From the NCBI RefSeq assembly GCF_020405225.1, contig NZ_CP084472.1, positions 496,001 to 560,000 of the forward strand: a stretch of 64,000 nt of DNA, given 5' to 3'. Positions 17,980 to 26,397 of the stretch are shown here, in pieces. Each line of letters begins with the position of its first letter. The first letter of the stretch is position 1. The notes under the pieces were generated by a model. It saw only the letters and a program-made list of their open reading frames with translations. It was not told the origin of the DNA and searched no databases. The translations under genes and the position numbers were made by a program. The stretch is from Natrinema sp. DC36. Its GTDB lineage: Archaea; Halobacteriota; Halobacteria; Halobacteriales; Natrialbaceae.

Positions 17980-18285
17980 AGCCTCCCTCCCGGAGTCGAA
18001 CCGGAGCCGTGCCGCTGGGAGTACGCTCCAGTTCCAGCGTTCGATGTATTGTTATGTCAGTCATAGGCCGGCAACCGCCATCGGTAAGGCGTCGTAACTG
18101 TCGGTCGACCTCGAGAGAGAGAGAGAGCGGGGCCGCGAGCGAGTACAAACTGATGGACGAGCGGTTCACTGGACGGTATCCGTGTCAATCACGGCCTACC
18201 CGACACCGTGAATCGCCGTCCGACGCGAGAAGCGAACGGATACCGTTTGGAACGATTCGTCAACGGAACCGTTTCGAGCGATTCG
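17980..18285. other. Intergenic region with GA microsatellite and small inverted repeat
   Basis: No gene is supported in these 306 bases. It contains a GAGAGAGAGAGAG run near 18113-18128, the inverted pair CGGTATCCG/CGGATACCG (near 18174 and 18236), and a repeated CGATTCGTC close to the end of the DoxX-like gene. Confidence 0.5.
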
Positions 18286-18678
18286 TCAGTTCTCGCGTGC
18301 GCGCTTGAAGAAGGCGACCGCAGCGCCGAGTAGTGCGAGGTTCTGCAGGAAGGACGTGAGTTCTTCACCGCGCGACTCGGAGTCGACGTTCCAGAAATCG
18401 TGCATGACGGGCGTGACTCCCGCGAAGAACGCGATCACACTTCCGGCAGACAGCTTCGGAAGCCGCCAGAGACCGATTCCGATGCCCCCGCCGAGCAGGA
18501 GCCCGCTCGCCGCCGGGACGAGCGAATTCGCGGCCGGAACGCCCTTCGCGTCCGCGTAGGCGACCCGACCCTCGAGGTTCGTGAGATTGCGAACCGCGAG
18601 GGCGACCAGCGCGCTCCCGAAGAGGAAGCGGCCCAATCGTGACGGTACACTATCGTCGGCAGCGTCCGAGTCAGACAT
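18286..18678 (-). CDS. DoxX-like membrane protein
   Basis: A 130-residue protein with about four hydrophobic segments. It includes GLLLGGGIGIGLWRLPKLSA and TPVMHDFWNVDSE...EELTSFLQNLALLGAAVAFF, which matches the DoxX/DoxD-like family of four-helix membrane proteins. The motif HDFW followed by an FLQNLALLG helix is characteristic. Some relatives take part in quinone-linked or thiosulfate oxidation, but many have no known role. Confidence 0.78.
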   Translation of the reverse strand: MSDSDAADDSVPSRLGRFLFGSALVALAVRNLTNLEGRVAYADAKGVPAANSLVPAASGLLLGGGIGIGLWRLPKLSAGSVIAFFAGVTPVMHDFWNVDSESRGEELTSFLQNLALLGAAVAFFKRAREN

Positions 18679-18813
18679 CGGTGGATCACAGGGAGAGAAG
18701 AGGGATAATTGCTGGCTTTCTCGACGCAGTTGCCGTGATCTCGGTCACCCGACGCGACCGGCGGTGCCCTTGAGCCGAGGGTCAAATCCGTCGGGATCGA
18801 ACCGATCGCCGGC

Positions 18814-20703
18814 TCAGAGAATCGTCCCGTGTTTCTTGTCCGGCAGGGACTTCTCGACGTCGGCGTAGAAATCGAAGCGAGCGGCCAGTTCCTCGCGCAG
18901 CGTGCTCGGCGGGACGAGTTCGTCGATAACGACCTCGCTGGCCATCCGATGGACGTCGATGTCCTCGCGGTACTCCTCGCGGAGCCGTTCCTCCGTCCGC
19001 TCGCGCTCCTCGGGGTCGTCGATTTCGGCCAGTTTGCGTGCATAGACCGCGTTGACCGCCGCTTCGGGACCCATGATGGCGATCTCGCCCGACGGGAGGC
19101 CGATGACGCTCTCGGGATCGTAGGCCGGGCCGCCCATCGCGTAAATTCCCGCGCCGTAGGCCTTGCGGACGACGACGGTCTGTTTGGGGACCGTCGCCGA
19201 CGAGGTCGCGTAGATCAGCTTCTTTCCCTGCTCGAGAATGCCGTCCTTCTCGACCTGTGAGCCGGCCATGAAGCCGGGGGTATCACAGAGGTAGAGTAAG
19301 GGGATATTGAACGCGTCCGACTTCCAGACGAACTCCGCGGCCTTCTCGGCCGCGTCGGGGAAGATAGCGCCGGCGCGGTGGGCGGGCTGATTGGCGACGA
19401 TACCGACCGGACGGCCGTCGATCCGGGCGTAGGCCGTGATGATCTCCGGGCCGTAATCGGGCCGTAATTCGAAGTACGACCCTTCATCGACCAACCGGTC
19501 GATGACGTCGGTCATGTCGTATCCTTTGTTCGGCTGCTGGGGAACGATCGCGTCGATTCCAGCGGGAGACTTCGCCGGGGGCGTCGGCTCCCGTTTCGGC
19601 GGTTTCTCGTCCGCGTTGTCCGGCAAGTAGGTGATCAGTTGGGCCACCAGTTCGCGCGCGTGTTCCTCGTCCCTCGCGATCAGGTCCGCCGAGCCCGACT
19701 CCCGCATGTGGACCTGCGGGCCGCCGAGTTCCTGCAGGTCGATCTCCTCGCCGGTGACCATCCGCACCATTCGCGGGGAGGCGATCGCCATCGCGGACAT
19801 CCCCTCGACCATGATCGTGAAGTCCGCGAAGACCGGCGTGTAGGCCGCACCGGCGATAGAGGGGCCGTAGAGCACGCAGATCTGGGGCACCCGGCCGGAG
19901 AGCATCGAGTGATTGTAGTAGTACTTCCCGATCCCCTCTCGGTTCGCGAAGAAGCCGGTCTGCTGATCGATCCGGCCGCCCGAGGAGTCCATCAGGTAGA
20001 ACACCGGATTGCCCGTCTTGAGCGCGCGCTGTTGCATCCGGAGGAACTTCTCGACGCCCTTGGCGGCCATGCTGCCCCGTTTGACGGTGTAGTCGTTAGC
20101 CATGACGTGGACGTCCCGGCCCTCGAACGTCGCCGCGGCCGTGATGAGCCCGTCCGCCGGCAATCGGTCGCCGTCAGCAGCGGCTCCGTCATCGCTGTCC
20201 CCGCCAGCGTCGGGTCCCTCCCCGCCATCGCTGTCCCCGCTCTCATCATCCCCGACATCGTCGGTCCCCGCACCGCTGGGATGCCAGTCGTCGAACGCCG
20301 CGAATTTGCCGTCCTCGAATCGTATCTCGCTGTCCTCGCCGGAGAACCACAGCTCGAGCCGGTCGCGGACGAACAGCTTTCCCTGCTCGGGGAGCTGGTC
20401 CCTGTACTTCTCGGGACCCCCCTCGAGGATATCGTCGATCTCGTCCCACAACCGCTCCTCGCGTTCGGTCGGCCCGAGATCGGCGTCACCGCGATCGGCG
20501 TCGGGTCGATCACGCTCGTCGTTCCACGCGGTCGGACCGCCGTCGGTCGGGGCGACCGCGTCTTCCTCGAAGTCGTGGACCGCCGTGGGCTCCGGTTCGT
20601 CGCCGACGTACACCGAGACCGATTCGTCGAGGTACTCGGCGAGAGCGGTGGCGATCGCCACCGCCTCGTCGTCGTCGGCACCAGCCGCGATACGAACTCG
20701 CAT
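18814..20703 (-). CDS. Acyl-CoA carboxylase carboxyltransferase with N-terminal epsilon-like extension
   Basis: A 629-residue biotin-dependent carboxyltransferase that would carboxylate propionyl-CoA or acetyl-CoA. The core (about 190-629) carries MDSSGGRIDQQTGFF, GPSIAGAAYTPVF, CDTPGFMAGSQVE and the C-terminal HGTIL. About 110 residues longer than usual beta subunits, it has at its N-terminus MRVRIAAGADDDEAVAIATALAEYL, resembling the small epsilon/PccX subunits (EEAAAIAAAL-type motif). An acidic Asp/Gly/Ser linker (about 145-185) also interrupts it. No biotin carboxylase gene lies next to it. Confidence 0.88.
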   Translation of the reverse strand: MRVRIAAGADDDEAVAIATALAEYLDESVSVYVGDEPEPTAVHDFEEDAVAPTDGGPTAWNDERDRPDADRGDADLGPTEREERLWDEIDDILEGGPEKYRDQLPEQGKLFVRDRLELWFSGEDSEIRFEDGKFAAFDDWHPSGAGTDDVGDDESGDSDGGEGPDAGGDSDDGAAADGDRLPADGLITAAATFEGRDVHVMANDYTVKRGSMAAKGVEKFLRMQQRALKTGNPVFYLMDSSGGRIDQQTGFFANREGIGKYYYNHSMLSGRVPQICVLYGPSIAGAAYTPVFADFTIMVEGMSAMAIASPRMVRMVTGEEIDLQELGGPQVHMRESGSADLIARDEEHARELVAQLITYLPDNADEKPPKREPTPPAKSPAGIDAIVPQQPNKGYDMTDVIDRLVDEGSYFELRPDYGPEIITAYARIDGRPVGIVANQPAHRAGAIFPDAAEKAAEFVWKSDAFNIPLLYLCDTPGFMAGSQVEKDGILEQGKKLIYATSSATVPKQTVVVRKAYGAGIYAMGGPAYDPESVIGLPSGEIAIMGPEAAVNAVYARKLAEIDDPEERERTEERLREEYREDIDVHRMASEVVIDELVPPSTLREELAARFDFYADVEKSLPDKKHGTIL

Positions 20704-21170
20704 GCTCCCACCTGTGTCGGGCGGCGGGATACCGTTTTCGCCGCGGCGGGTCGAGTTGCGGGCCGATCAGCTCGGGAACGCTGACGACACAGTCGGAGGA
20801 GAGAGCGGTTCGCGCCGGGTCGATCGCCACCGATCCGGAGGTCGCCGCGAGCGGATGAGGAGGAGACTCGCGGTCGCGGCGCGAACCGATCGAGAGTGCG
20901 TCGCGTCTCCGCGGTCACCAACACGGAGACGGACAGTACTGATCGGCCGCGTGTCACGAACGCTCGCGTTTAGTCGTGCAGCCATTATATCCGGCTGCCG
21001 TCGCCGACGGCGGCGGCAGTTCCGGCGGCGGCACCTGCAGGCAGAATCCCTTTGCTCGATTTCGACGTGTATTCCGACGGTTACCGATTCCGATCCGCGA
21101 CGCCTGCGGTCGGTCCGTTCGACGGATTGCAGTGGCGGAACGGGACAGTAGCGAGGATCAGTATCGCGAT
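20704..21170. other. Intergenic region with GC hairpin, upstream of protease-like gene
   Basis: No gene is supported in these 467 bases. A TATA-like CATTATATCC lies near 20982-20990. Right after it, 20995-21019 can fold into an 11-bp stem (CTGCCGTCGCC/GGCGGCGGCAG, one G-T pair) with loop GAC. If that TATA drives the plus-strand protease-like gene, its mRNA would have a leader of about 160 nt that starts near the hairpin. Confidence 0.45.
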
Positions 21171-22343
21171 ATGTCTGAGGCGCACACCGAGCAGTCAGCC
21201 CAGCGACTCGCAACGGTTCGAGACCGAATCAATCGCGGAATGGACAGGCGTTCGTTCCTTCGGACCCTCGTCAGCGGCGGGTACGCCCTCGGAATGGCCA
21301 CGTGGCTCGGCGTCGACGACTTCCTCGCGGCGGACGACGGCGAGGTGCCCGTGGTCACGGCCCTCGTCAGGGAGGACCCCGACGACCCGTGGTCGATACG
21401 GGAACGAACCCGGACGGTCCCCGCGGAGTGGTACGCCGCCGTCGAGTCCGCCTTCGAACTGAATCAACGGCTGGCCCGGATCGCCTTTACCGGCTATCTC
21501 GGCAGCGCAGTCGTTCCCGGCGACCACGAAAGCGGGACCGCCACCGTCTCCGTCGGCGTCTCGGGCGACGGCCACTCCGTCTCCGAGATGGTCGGCGAAC
21601 TCGCCGAGGGAATCGATATCAAGGCCGAAACGATCATCGACGTCGACGAAATTCAGAACGGTCCGGAGCACCGCGAACCGCGATTCGCCGATTCCATCTT
21701 GGACGGCGGAGTCCCGAGCGGCGTCGCCTGCGAAACCCCCTCAAGCATGGCGACGCTCGGGCCGGCGCTGTATCACCCCGACGGGCAGCGCCAGTTTTTC
21801 GTGACGGCCGAACACGCGTTCATGGACGACCACGACACAACCGACGGCACACTCCACCTTCCTCGCGAGGAGCGAGACGCCATCGAACTGGGCACCGTCG
21901 CACGCTACCATCCCGCCGAGGACGTCGCCGCCGTCGAGCCGACCGGCCGAGTCGAGCCCACCAGCCGGATCGAGACGCCGAGACAACCCCGAGTTCGGGG
22001 CCAGTTTACCAAGTTCGGCCTCGCCGATCTCGTCGCCCAGGACGCGGAACTCGAGAAAGTCGGCGCGCTGTCCGGCCACACGACGGGGAAGATCCAGGGG
22101 GTCGACGCGGTGACCTGTTTCACCGACGAGTTCTGTCGCCGCGGACAGATCCGCTGGGGCGGCGAGATGGACCTGACCGACGGCGACAGCGGCTCCGTGA
22201 GCTATCACCGCGACCCGGAGGGCGAGGACGACGACGTCCTCATTGCGGGCTTCAACAACGCCCGCACCTGGTGGCCCGGACAGAGCTACGTCTGGGGTGT
22301 CGGGGCCTATCGACTGACCGAACAACATGGCTACCACTTCTGA
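21171..22343 (+). CDS. Tat-exported trypsin-fold (S1-like) serine protease homologue
   Basis: A 390-residue protein. DRRSFLRTLVSGGYALGMATWLG (about 25-47) is a twin-arginine signal without a lipobox. A chymotrypsin-like triad can be placed at FFVTAEHAFM (His), HPAEDVAAVE (Asp) and LTDGDSGSVSYH (Ser within GDSGS). Residues 50-190 form an additional N-terminal region with no clear family. It is probably a secreted protease, or a trypsin-fold protein; triad assignment is by motif only. The small membrane gene at 22388 follows after 44 bases. Confidence 0.72.
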   Translation: MSEAHTEQSAQRLATVRDRINRGMDRRSFLRTLVSGGYALGMATWLGVDDFLAADDGEVPVVTALVREDPDDPWSIRERTRTVPAEWYAAVESAFELNQRLARIAFTGYLGSAVVPGDHESGTATVSVGVSGDGHSVSEMVGELAEGIDIKAETIIDVDEIQNGPEHREPRFADSILDGGVPSGVACETPSSMATLGPALYHPDGQRQFFVTAEHAFMDDHDTTDGTLHLPREERDAIELGTVARYHPAEDVAAVEPTGRVEPTSRIETPRQPRVRGQFTKFGLADLVAQDAELEKVGALSGHTTGKIQGVDAVTCFTDEFCRRGQIRWGGEMDLTDGDSGSVSYHRDPEGEDDDVLIAGFNNARTWWPGQSYVWGVGAYRLTEQHGYHF

Positions 22344-22387
22344 TCGCCGACGAACCGCACCGCGCCGATACGACCGACCGACGCAGC

Positions 22388-22648
22388 ATGAGTAACGATA
22401 CCCCTCGCACCTCGAGAACCGGACGCGCTCGACGGGGCCTCAACGCCGTCACGAGCGGTGCCCTACGCATTCTCGTGGACCTGCTCGCCGTCTCGCTGTG
22501 GGTCCTGTTCCTGACGCTGTGGTTCCTCGAGAACGGGTGGCCCCGCTGGGCGTTTTACGGCCTCCTGCTCGGCGGAGTCGGCCTCTACGTCGCCCTCACC
22601 GCGGCCTGGATCGACGGGGAAGGCGAAAATCGAGGCGAGTCGAAGTGA
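22388..22648 (+). CDS. Small two-helix membrane protein
   Basis: An 86-residue protein with a basic N-terminus (RTSRTGRARRG) and two hydrophobic helices (about 27-47 and 54-74) containing Trp-rich WPRWAFYGLLLGG. No functional family is recognised. It follows the trypsin-fold gene closely on the same strand and may be co-transcribed with it. Confidence 0.7.
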   Translation: MSNDTPRTSRTGRARRGLNAVTSGALRILVDLLAVSLWVLFLTLWFLENGWPRWAFYGLLLGGVGLYVALTAAWIDGEGENRGESK

Positions 22649-22676
22649 GTTGTGACGCCCCCGCTCCGCTCGCCGG

Positions 22677-23546
22677 CTACGCGAGCGCGTCCTCGAGCCG
22701 GTCGATCAGCTCCCCGTTGCCGATGTGAACCGGCGTCCGGTCGTGGAGGTCGTCGGGTTCGACGGACAGTAGCGACTGCGCACCGTTCGAGGAGCGCCCG
22801 CCGGCCCGCTCGACGACGTAGCCGATCGGATTCCCCTCGAACTGCAGCCGAAGCTTGCCCTCCGGCCGGGACTCGAGGCCCGGATAGCCGAAGGTGCCGC
22901 CGTAGGTGAGCACCTGATTAACGTCGCCAATTAGCGCGCCGCCGTAGCGGAGTTTGAGCTCCGATTCGATCTCGCGGGCGTACTCCCGGAAGTCGTCGGG
23001 CCAGTCGGGGACCCGGCCGCCGAAGCCGTAGACGACTGGCTCATCGGGCAAGGCGAGGTCGCGGTCGACGATCGTCCGCTCGCCGCCGGAGAGTTCGTAC
23101 TCGGTGACGATGTCGTCGGTCGCGATCACCATCGTCGTGATCGGCCCGTAGAGGACGAAGCCGGCGGCGACGAGCGTGTCACCGCGAGCCGGAAGCGCGG
23201 CGTCGTAGACGCCGAAGATCGTTCCCATCGTGTTGTTCGATTTGAGGTTCGAGGAGCCGTCGAGTGGGTCCACCGCGACCGCGTACGCGTCGCTCGCAGC
23301 CGGATCCGAACCGCAGTCGACGACTTCGGCTCGTTCCTCGCTGGCGTACTGGCCGACACCGTCGATTGCGGCGAGCCGATCGCCCAGCAACTCGTCGGCC
23401 CAGACGTCGGCCTCGGCCTGGGTCTCGCCGCTGGGGTTCTCCTCGTCGACCGTCCCGCGGCGGCCGATCAGTCCCTGCCGGATTTCGGTCGCCGAGCGGC
23501 TGATCGTGGCCACGACATCCTCGACGACCGGGTCTGACACCGTCAT
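22677..23546 (-). CDS. fbp: Class 1 fructose-1,6-bisphosphatase
   Basis: A 289-residue enzyme that removes the C1 phosphate of fructose-1,6-bisphosphate in gluconeogenesis. The metal/active-site motif DPLDGSSNLKSNNTMGTIF (about 93-111) and the sugar-binding LRYGGALIGDVNQVLTYGG and GKLRLQFEGNPIGYVVERAGG segments are clear. Its ATG begins immediately after the aldolase stop (23547), so the two are one operon, consistent with joint gluconeogenic use. Confidence 0.93.
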   Translation of the reverse strand: MTVSDPVVEDVVATISRSATEIRQGLIGRRGTVDEENPSGETQAEADVWADELLGDRLAAIDGVGQYASEERAEVVDCGSDPAASDAYAVAVDPLDGSSNLKSNNTMGTIFGVYDAALPARGDTLVAAGFVLYGPITTMVIATDDIVTEYELSGGERTIVDRDLALPDEPVVYGFGGRVPDWPDDFREYAREIESELKLRYGGALIGDVNQVLTYGGTFGYPGLESRPEGKLRLQFEGNPIGYVVERAGGRSSNGAQSLLSVEPDDLHDRTPVHIGNGELIDRLEDALA

Positions 23547-24341
23547 CTATTCGGTGGCCTCGAGGGCGGCGTCGGCGGTCGCCTCCTCGTAGATGACCTC
23601 CTCGAGCGCGTCGAGGATCCGCGTCGGGTTCTCGCGCTGCCAGACGTTGCGGCCGACGGCGAGCCCGCTCGCGCCGGCGGTGACGGCGGACTCGACGGTC
23701 GAGCAGAAGTCGTAGTCGGAGGTCTTCGAGCCGCCGCTCATGACGACCTTCATGTCGCCCGCGGCCTTGCAGGCGTGTTCCATCGCGTCCGCGCTGCCGG
23801 GGTACTTGACCTTCGCGATGTCTGCGCCGACCTCGAGGGCGATGCGCGTGGCGTAGGAGATCGTGCTCGGCTTGGTGTCGTTCTTGAGCCCCTGTCCGCG
23901 CGGATAGGACCACATGACGACGGGGAGGTCGTACTCGCGGGCCTTCTCCTGGACCCGGCGGAACTCCTCGTACATCTCGACTTCGTGGTTCGAGCCGCTG
24001 TACACCGTAAAGCCGACGGCGTCGGCACCGATCTCGGCCGCGTAGTCGACCGAGCAGTTAATCGCCGAGTCGGGCTCGCCCATCCACATGTTCGAGGTCC
24101 CGTTGAGTTTCACGAGGAGGTTGACGTCGTCCTCGTAGCTCGGGTAGTAGCCCTCCGCGATCCCCTTCTGAACGGCGATCGACGTGACGGCGTCGTGCGT
24201 CGCCGTCTCGAAGACCGTCGACGGATCGAGTTTCTCCGGGACCGCCTCGAAGTCGACGGGTCCGTGCTCGAGCCCGTGGTCCATCGCCAGAATCAGTGAC
24301 TTGCCGTCGCGAACGATCGGAGAGTCGTCGATCGGAATCAT
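23547..24341 (-). CDS. fba: Class I fructose-bisphosphate aldolase (DhnA type)
   Basis: A 264-residue archaeal-type class I aldolase that condenses or cleaves fructose-1,6-bisphosphate through a Schiff base. MDHGLEHGP near the N-terminus, the catalytic lysine in DIAKVKYPGSA and the phosphate-binding VMSGGSKTSD / GLAVGRNVWQRE are visible. It is first in the operon with fructose-bisphosphatase. A TATA box GATTTATAGC lies about 28 nt upstream of the ATG (leaderless), and an inverted repeat lies above it (24395-24417). Confidence 0.92.
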   Translation of the reverse strand: MIPIDDSPIVRDGKSLILAMDHGLEHGPVDFEAVPEKLDPSTVFETATHDAVTSIAVQKGIAEGYYPSYEDDVNLLVKLNGTSNMWMGEPDSAINCSVDYAAEIGADAVGFTVYSGSNHEVEMYEEFRRVQEKAREYDLPVVMWSYPRGQGLKNDTKPSTISYATRIALEVGADIAKVKYPGSADAMEHACKAAGDMKVVMSGGSKTSDYDFCSTVESAVTAGASGLAVGRNVWQRENPTRILDALEEVIYEEATADAALEATE

Positions 24342-24363
24342 CTGTTAGAGGGTCCAACAGACC

Positions 24364-24417
24364 GCTATAAATCTCTGATGATCCGGGTTATAGAAATTAC
24401 GTACAAAAGTAGTAATT
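24364..24417 (-). promoter_or_regulatory. Promoter and candidate operator of the aldolase-FBPase operon
   Basis: On the minus strand a TATA box (24364-24373) sits about 28 nt before the aldolase ATG. Further upstream is the inverted repeat AATTAC-N11-GTAATT (24395-24417), in an AT-rich patch that stands out in this GC-rich DNA. This is the position where archaeal activators bind; a sugar regulator such as TrmB is a candidate, but that is inference. Confidence 0.5.
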
Positions 24418-24485
24418 AGACTGGTATTCGACCAGTGGTCGTGTCAAAAGCGTGCAGTTCGTTTCGACGATACAGCCGAAACGGT

Positions 24486-25193
24486 TTACTTGAGCAGTTC
24501 GCGCGCGTTGTGACGCCACGTTCGGACGTGCAACACGTTCAGATCCAGGAGGCGTGCGACCGTCATCGCGTTCACCGTCGCCAGTCGTTCCGCCGAGCGG
24601 ACGCCGGCCTCGGCCAGCACGTCGGCGTCGTCGGGGCCGACCCCCGCCACCGCCGTGATCGGCGTCGGCGCCGGATACGGACGCTCCGACGGTCGCTCCC
24701 GTCCGACCGAGATCGGCTCCGTGTGGTCGTACTCGAAGGCTTGCCAGTCCTCGTCACCGCTGACGGCAATCCACTCGCGCTCGGCGTCGCCGAGCCCGCG
24801 TACTTCCGTCGAGCGCCGCTCGAGGTCACCGTCGGACTCGAACGACCACGGCAGCGAGAATCGCCGTCGGAGGGAATCTGCAACCGATTCGTCTACCCCC
24901 TCGTCCAGTAACAGGCGATAGGAGTACTCCTTCGCCGCGACCGCGTCGGGGTCGATATCGACGGCTTCGAGGGCCTCGCGTTCGGCGGGCTCGAGCGCGG
25001 AATCGGGTACCGTCCCGGGCTCGGGGGCCGCTTCGGCCGACTCGGCCGTCTCGTCTCCCATTCCCTCGTCGAACTCGAGTTCGATGGCGTCGTCGTCGCC
25101 ATCGATACTCGAATCGTCGCCGCTGACGTCGACGGTGATACCGATATCGACGACGCCGGTCTCGTCGGTCGTGTTCTCACTCGTTGTCCCCAT
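24486..25193 (-). CDS. Helix-hairpin-helix domain protein with acidic N-terminus
   Basis: A 235-residue protein. The first 90 residues are acidic and low in complexity. The C-terminal 60 residues contain PITAVAGVGPDDADVLAEAGVRSAERLA, a helix-hairpin-helix motif like those in DNA-binding and topoisomerase tails, ending with TWRHNARELLK. I chose the ATG at 25193 (MGTTSENTT); GTG at 25235 is an alternative. A role in DNA transactions is plausible but unproven. Confidence 0.7.
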   Translation of the reverse strand: MGTTSENTTDETGVVDIGITVDVSGDDSSIDGDDDAIELEFDEGMGDETAESAEAAPEPGTVPDSALEPAEREALEAVDIDPDAVAAKEYSYRLLLDEGVDESVADSLRRRFSLPWSFESDGDLERRSTEVRGLGDAEREWIAVSGDEDWQAFEYDHTEPISVGRERPSERPYPAPTPITAVAGVGPDDADVLAEAGVRSAERLATVNAMTVARLLDLNVLHVRTWRHNARELLK

Positions 25194-25382
25194 TCCCGCG
25201 TCGTTGGCGACGTTTTCCTTGTTCACGCGATTCACCGGTTATCCGTAGCTCACACTCTCGCGTCTTGAAACTTATCCTCGGTTGTCAACCCGAAAACTCG
25301 TTCGTTCTGTCCGGACGAGTTCTCCACGGCGCAACGCGCCTTTCACCGGCACGCTTACGGCTCCGACGGCGGAAGCGTCCGT

Positions 25383-26237
25383 ATGGTTCGCGAACGGATC
25401 GACCGGATCGGCGTCGTCGGCGCGGGCACGATGGGCAGCGGTATCGCACAGGTCGCAGCCACGCACGACTACGACGTGGTGATGCGCGACATCGAATCGG
25501 AGTTCGTCGCGAACGGCTTCGACACCATCGACGACAGCCTCGGACGACTCGCAAACCGGGGCGATCTCGAGGCGGATCCCCAGACGATCCGTGATCGGAT
25601 CGAGGGGACGACGCTCCTCGAGGACCTCGCGGAGTGCGATCTCGTGGTCGAAGCCGCGCTCGAGGAGTTAGACGTCAAGCGAGAGATTTTCGCCGATCTC
25701 GAGCGGGTCTGTGACGAGGACGTTTTGCTGGCGACGAACACGAGCACGATCTCGATCACCTCGATCGCGGCCGACCTCGAGCACCCCGAGCGCGTGATCG
25801 GCCTGCACTTCATGAACCCCGTCCCGATCATGGAGGGCGTCGAGGTCGTGGTCGGCGAGAAGACGACCGAGGCGGCGACCGCGCTGGCCCACGAGATCGC
25901 CGAGGACCTCGAGAAGACGACCTGGGAGTCCGACGACAAACCGGGCTTCGTCACCAACCGGATTCTGATGCCGTGGATCAACGAGGGGATCCGGGCCTAC
26001 GACGAGGGCGTCGCGACGAAGGAGGATATCGACGCGGGGATGGAACTCGGAACGAACGTCCCGATGGGGCCGCTCACCCTCGCGGATCACATCGGGCTGG
26101 ACGTCTGCCTCCACGCCACCGAAACGCTCCACGGTGAGTTGGGCGACCGCTACAAACCCGCCTACCTCCTCAAGCGGAAGGTCGAGGCGGGTGACCTCGG
26201 CAAGAAGACGGGGACGGGGTTCTACGAGTACGACTGA
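25383..26237 (+). CDS. 3-hydroxyacyl-CoA dehydrogenase
   Basis: A 284-residue NAD-dependent enzyme oxidising 3-hydroxyacyl-CoA to 3-ketoacyl-CoA. The Rossmann motif GVVGAGTMGSGIAQVAA is at residues about 10-26. The catalytic dyad region HFMNPVPIMEGVEVV, the substrate-binding PGFVTNRILMPWINEG and the C-terminal helical domain with KTGTGFYEYD are complete. The short length is like HbdA-type enzymes without a hydratase domain. It stands alone but belongs functionally with the acyl-CoA genes in this window. Confidence 0.93.
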   Translation: MVRERIDRIGVVGAGTMGSGIAQVAATHDYDVVMRDIESEFVANGFDTIDDSLGRLANRGDLEADPQTIRDRIEGTTLLEDLAECDLVVEAALEELDVKREIFADLERVCDEDVLLATNTSTISITSIAADLEHPERVIGLHFMNPVPIMEGVEVVVGEKTTEAATALAHEIAEDLEKTTWESDDKPGFVTNRILMPWINEGIRAYDEGVATKEDIDAGMELGTNVPMGPLTLADHIGLDVCLHATETLHGELGDRYKPAYLLKRKVEAGDLGKKTGTGFYEYD

Positions 26238-26397
26238 CCGAACCGCAGTCGTCCCGCGGTGTCGTCGATCAGGCATCGTATCGTCCGGCGGTATCGTCGG
26301 TCCGGAGCCGTATCGTCCGGCAGAGAGTCCGCAGGTATCGCCAGTTCGTTTCAAACCGTCATAACGTATTTGCAGTTGACACGCGTCCGTCGAATCG

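Noticed and set aside
18113-18128. GA dinucleotide run
   Set aside because: A short microsatellite in intergenic DNA; no structural or regulatory meaning could be supported.
26276-26325. Repeated CGTATCGTCCGGC upstream of the membrane protein gene
   Set aside because: Two short copies only, with no palindrome or promoter spacing that suggests function.
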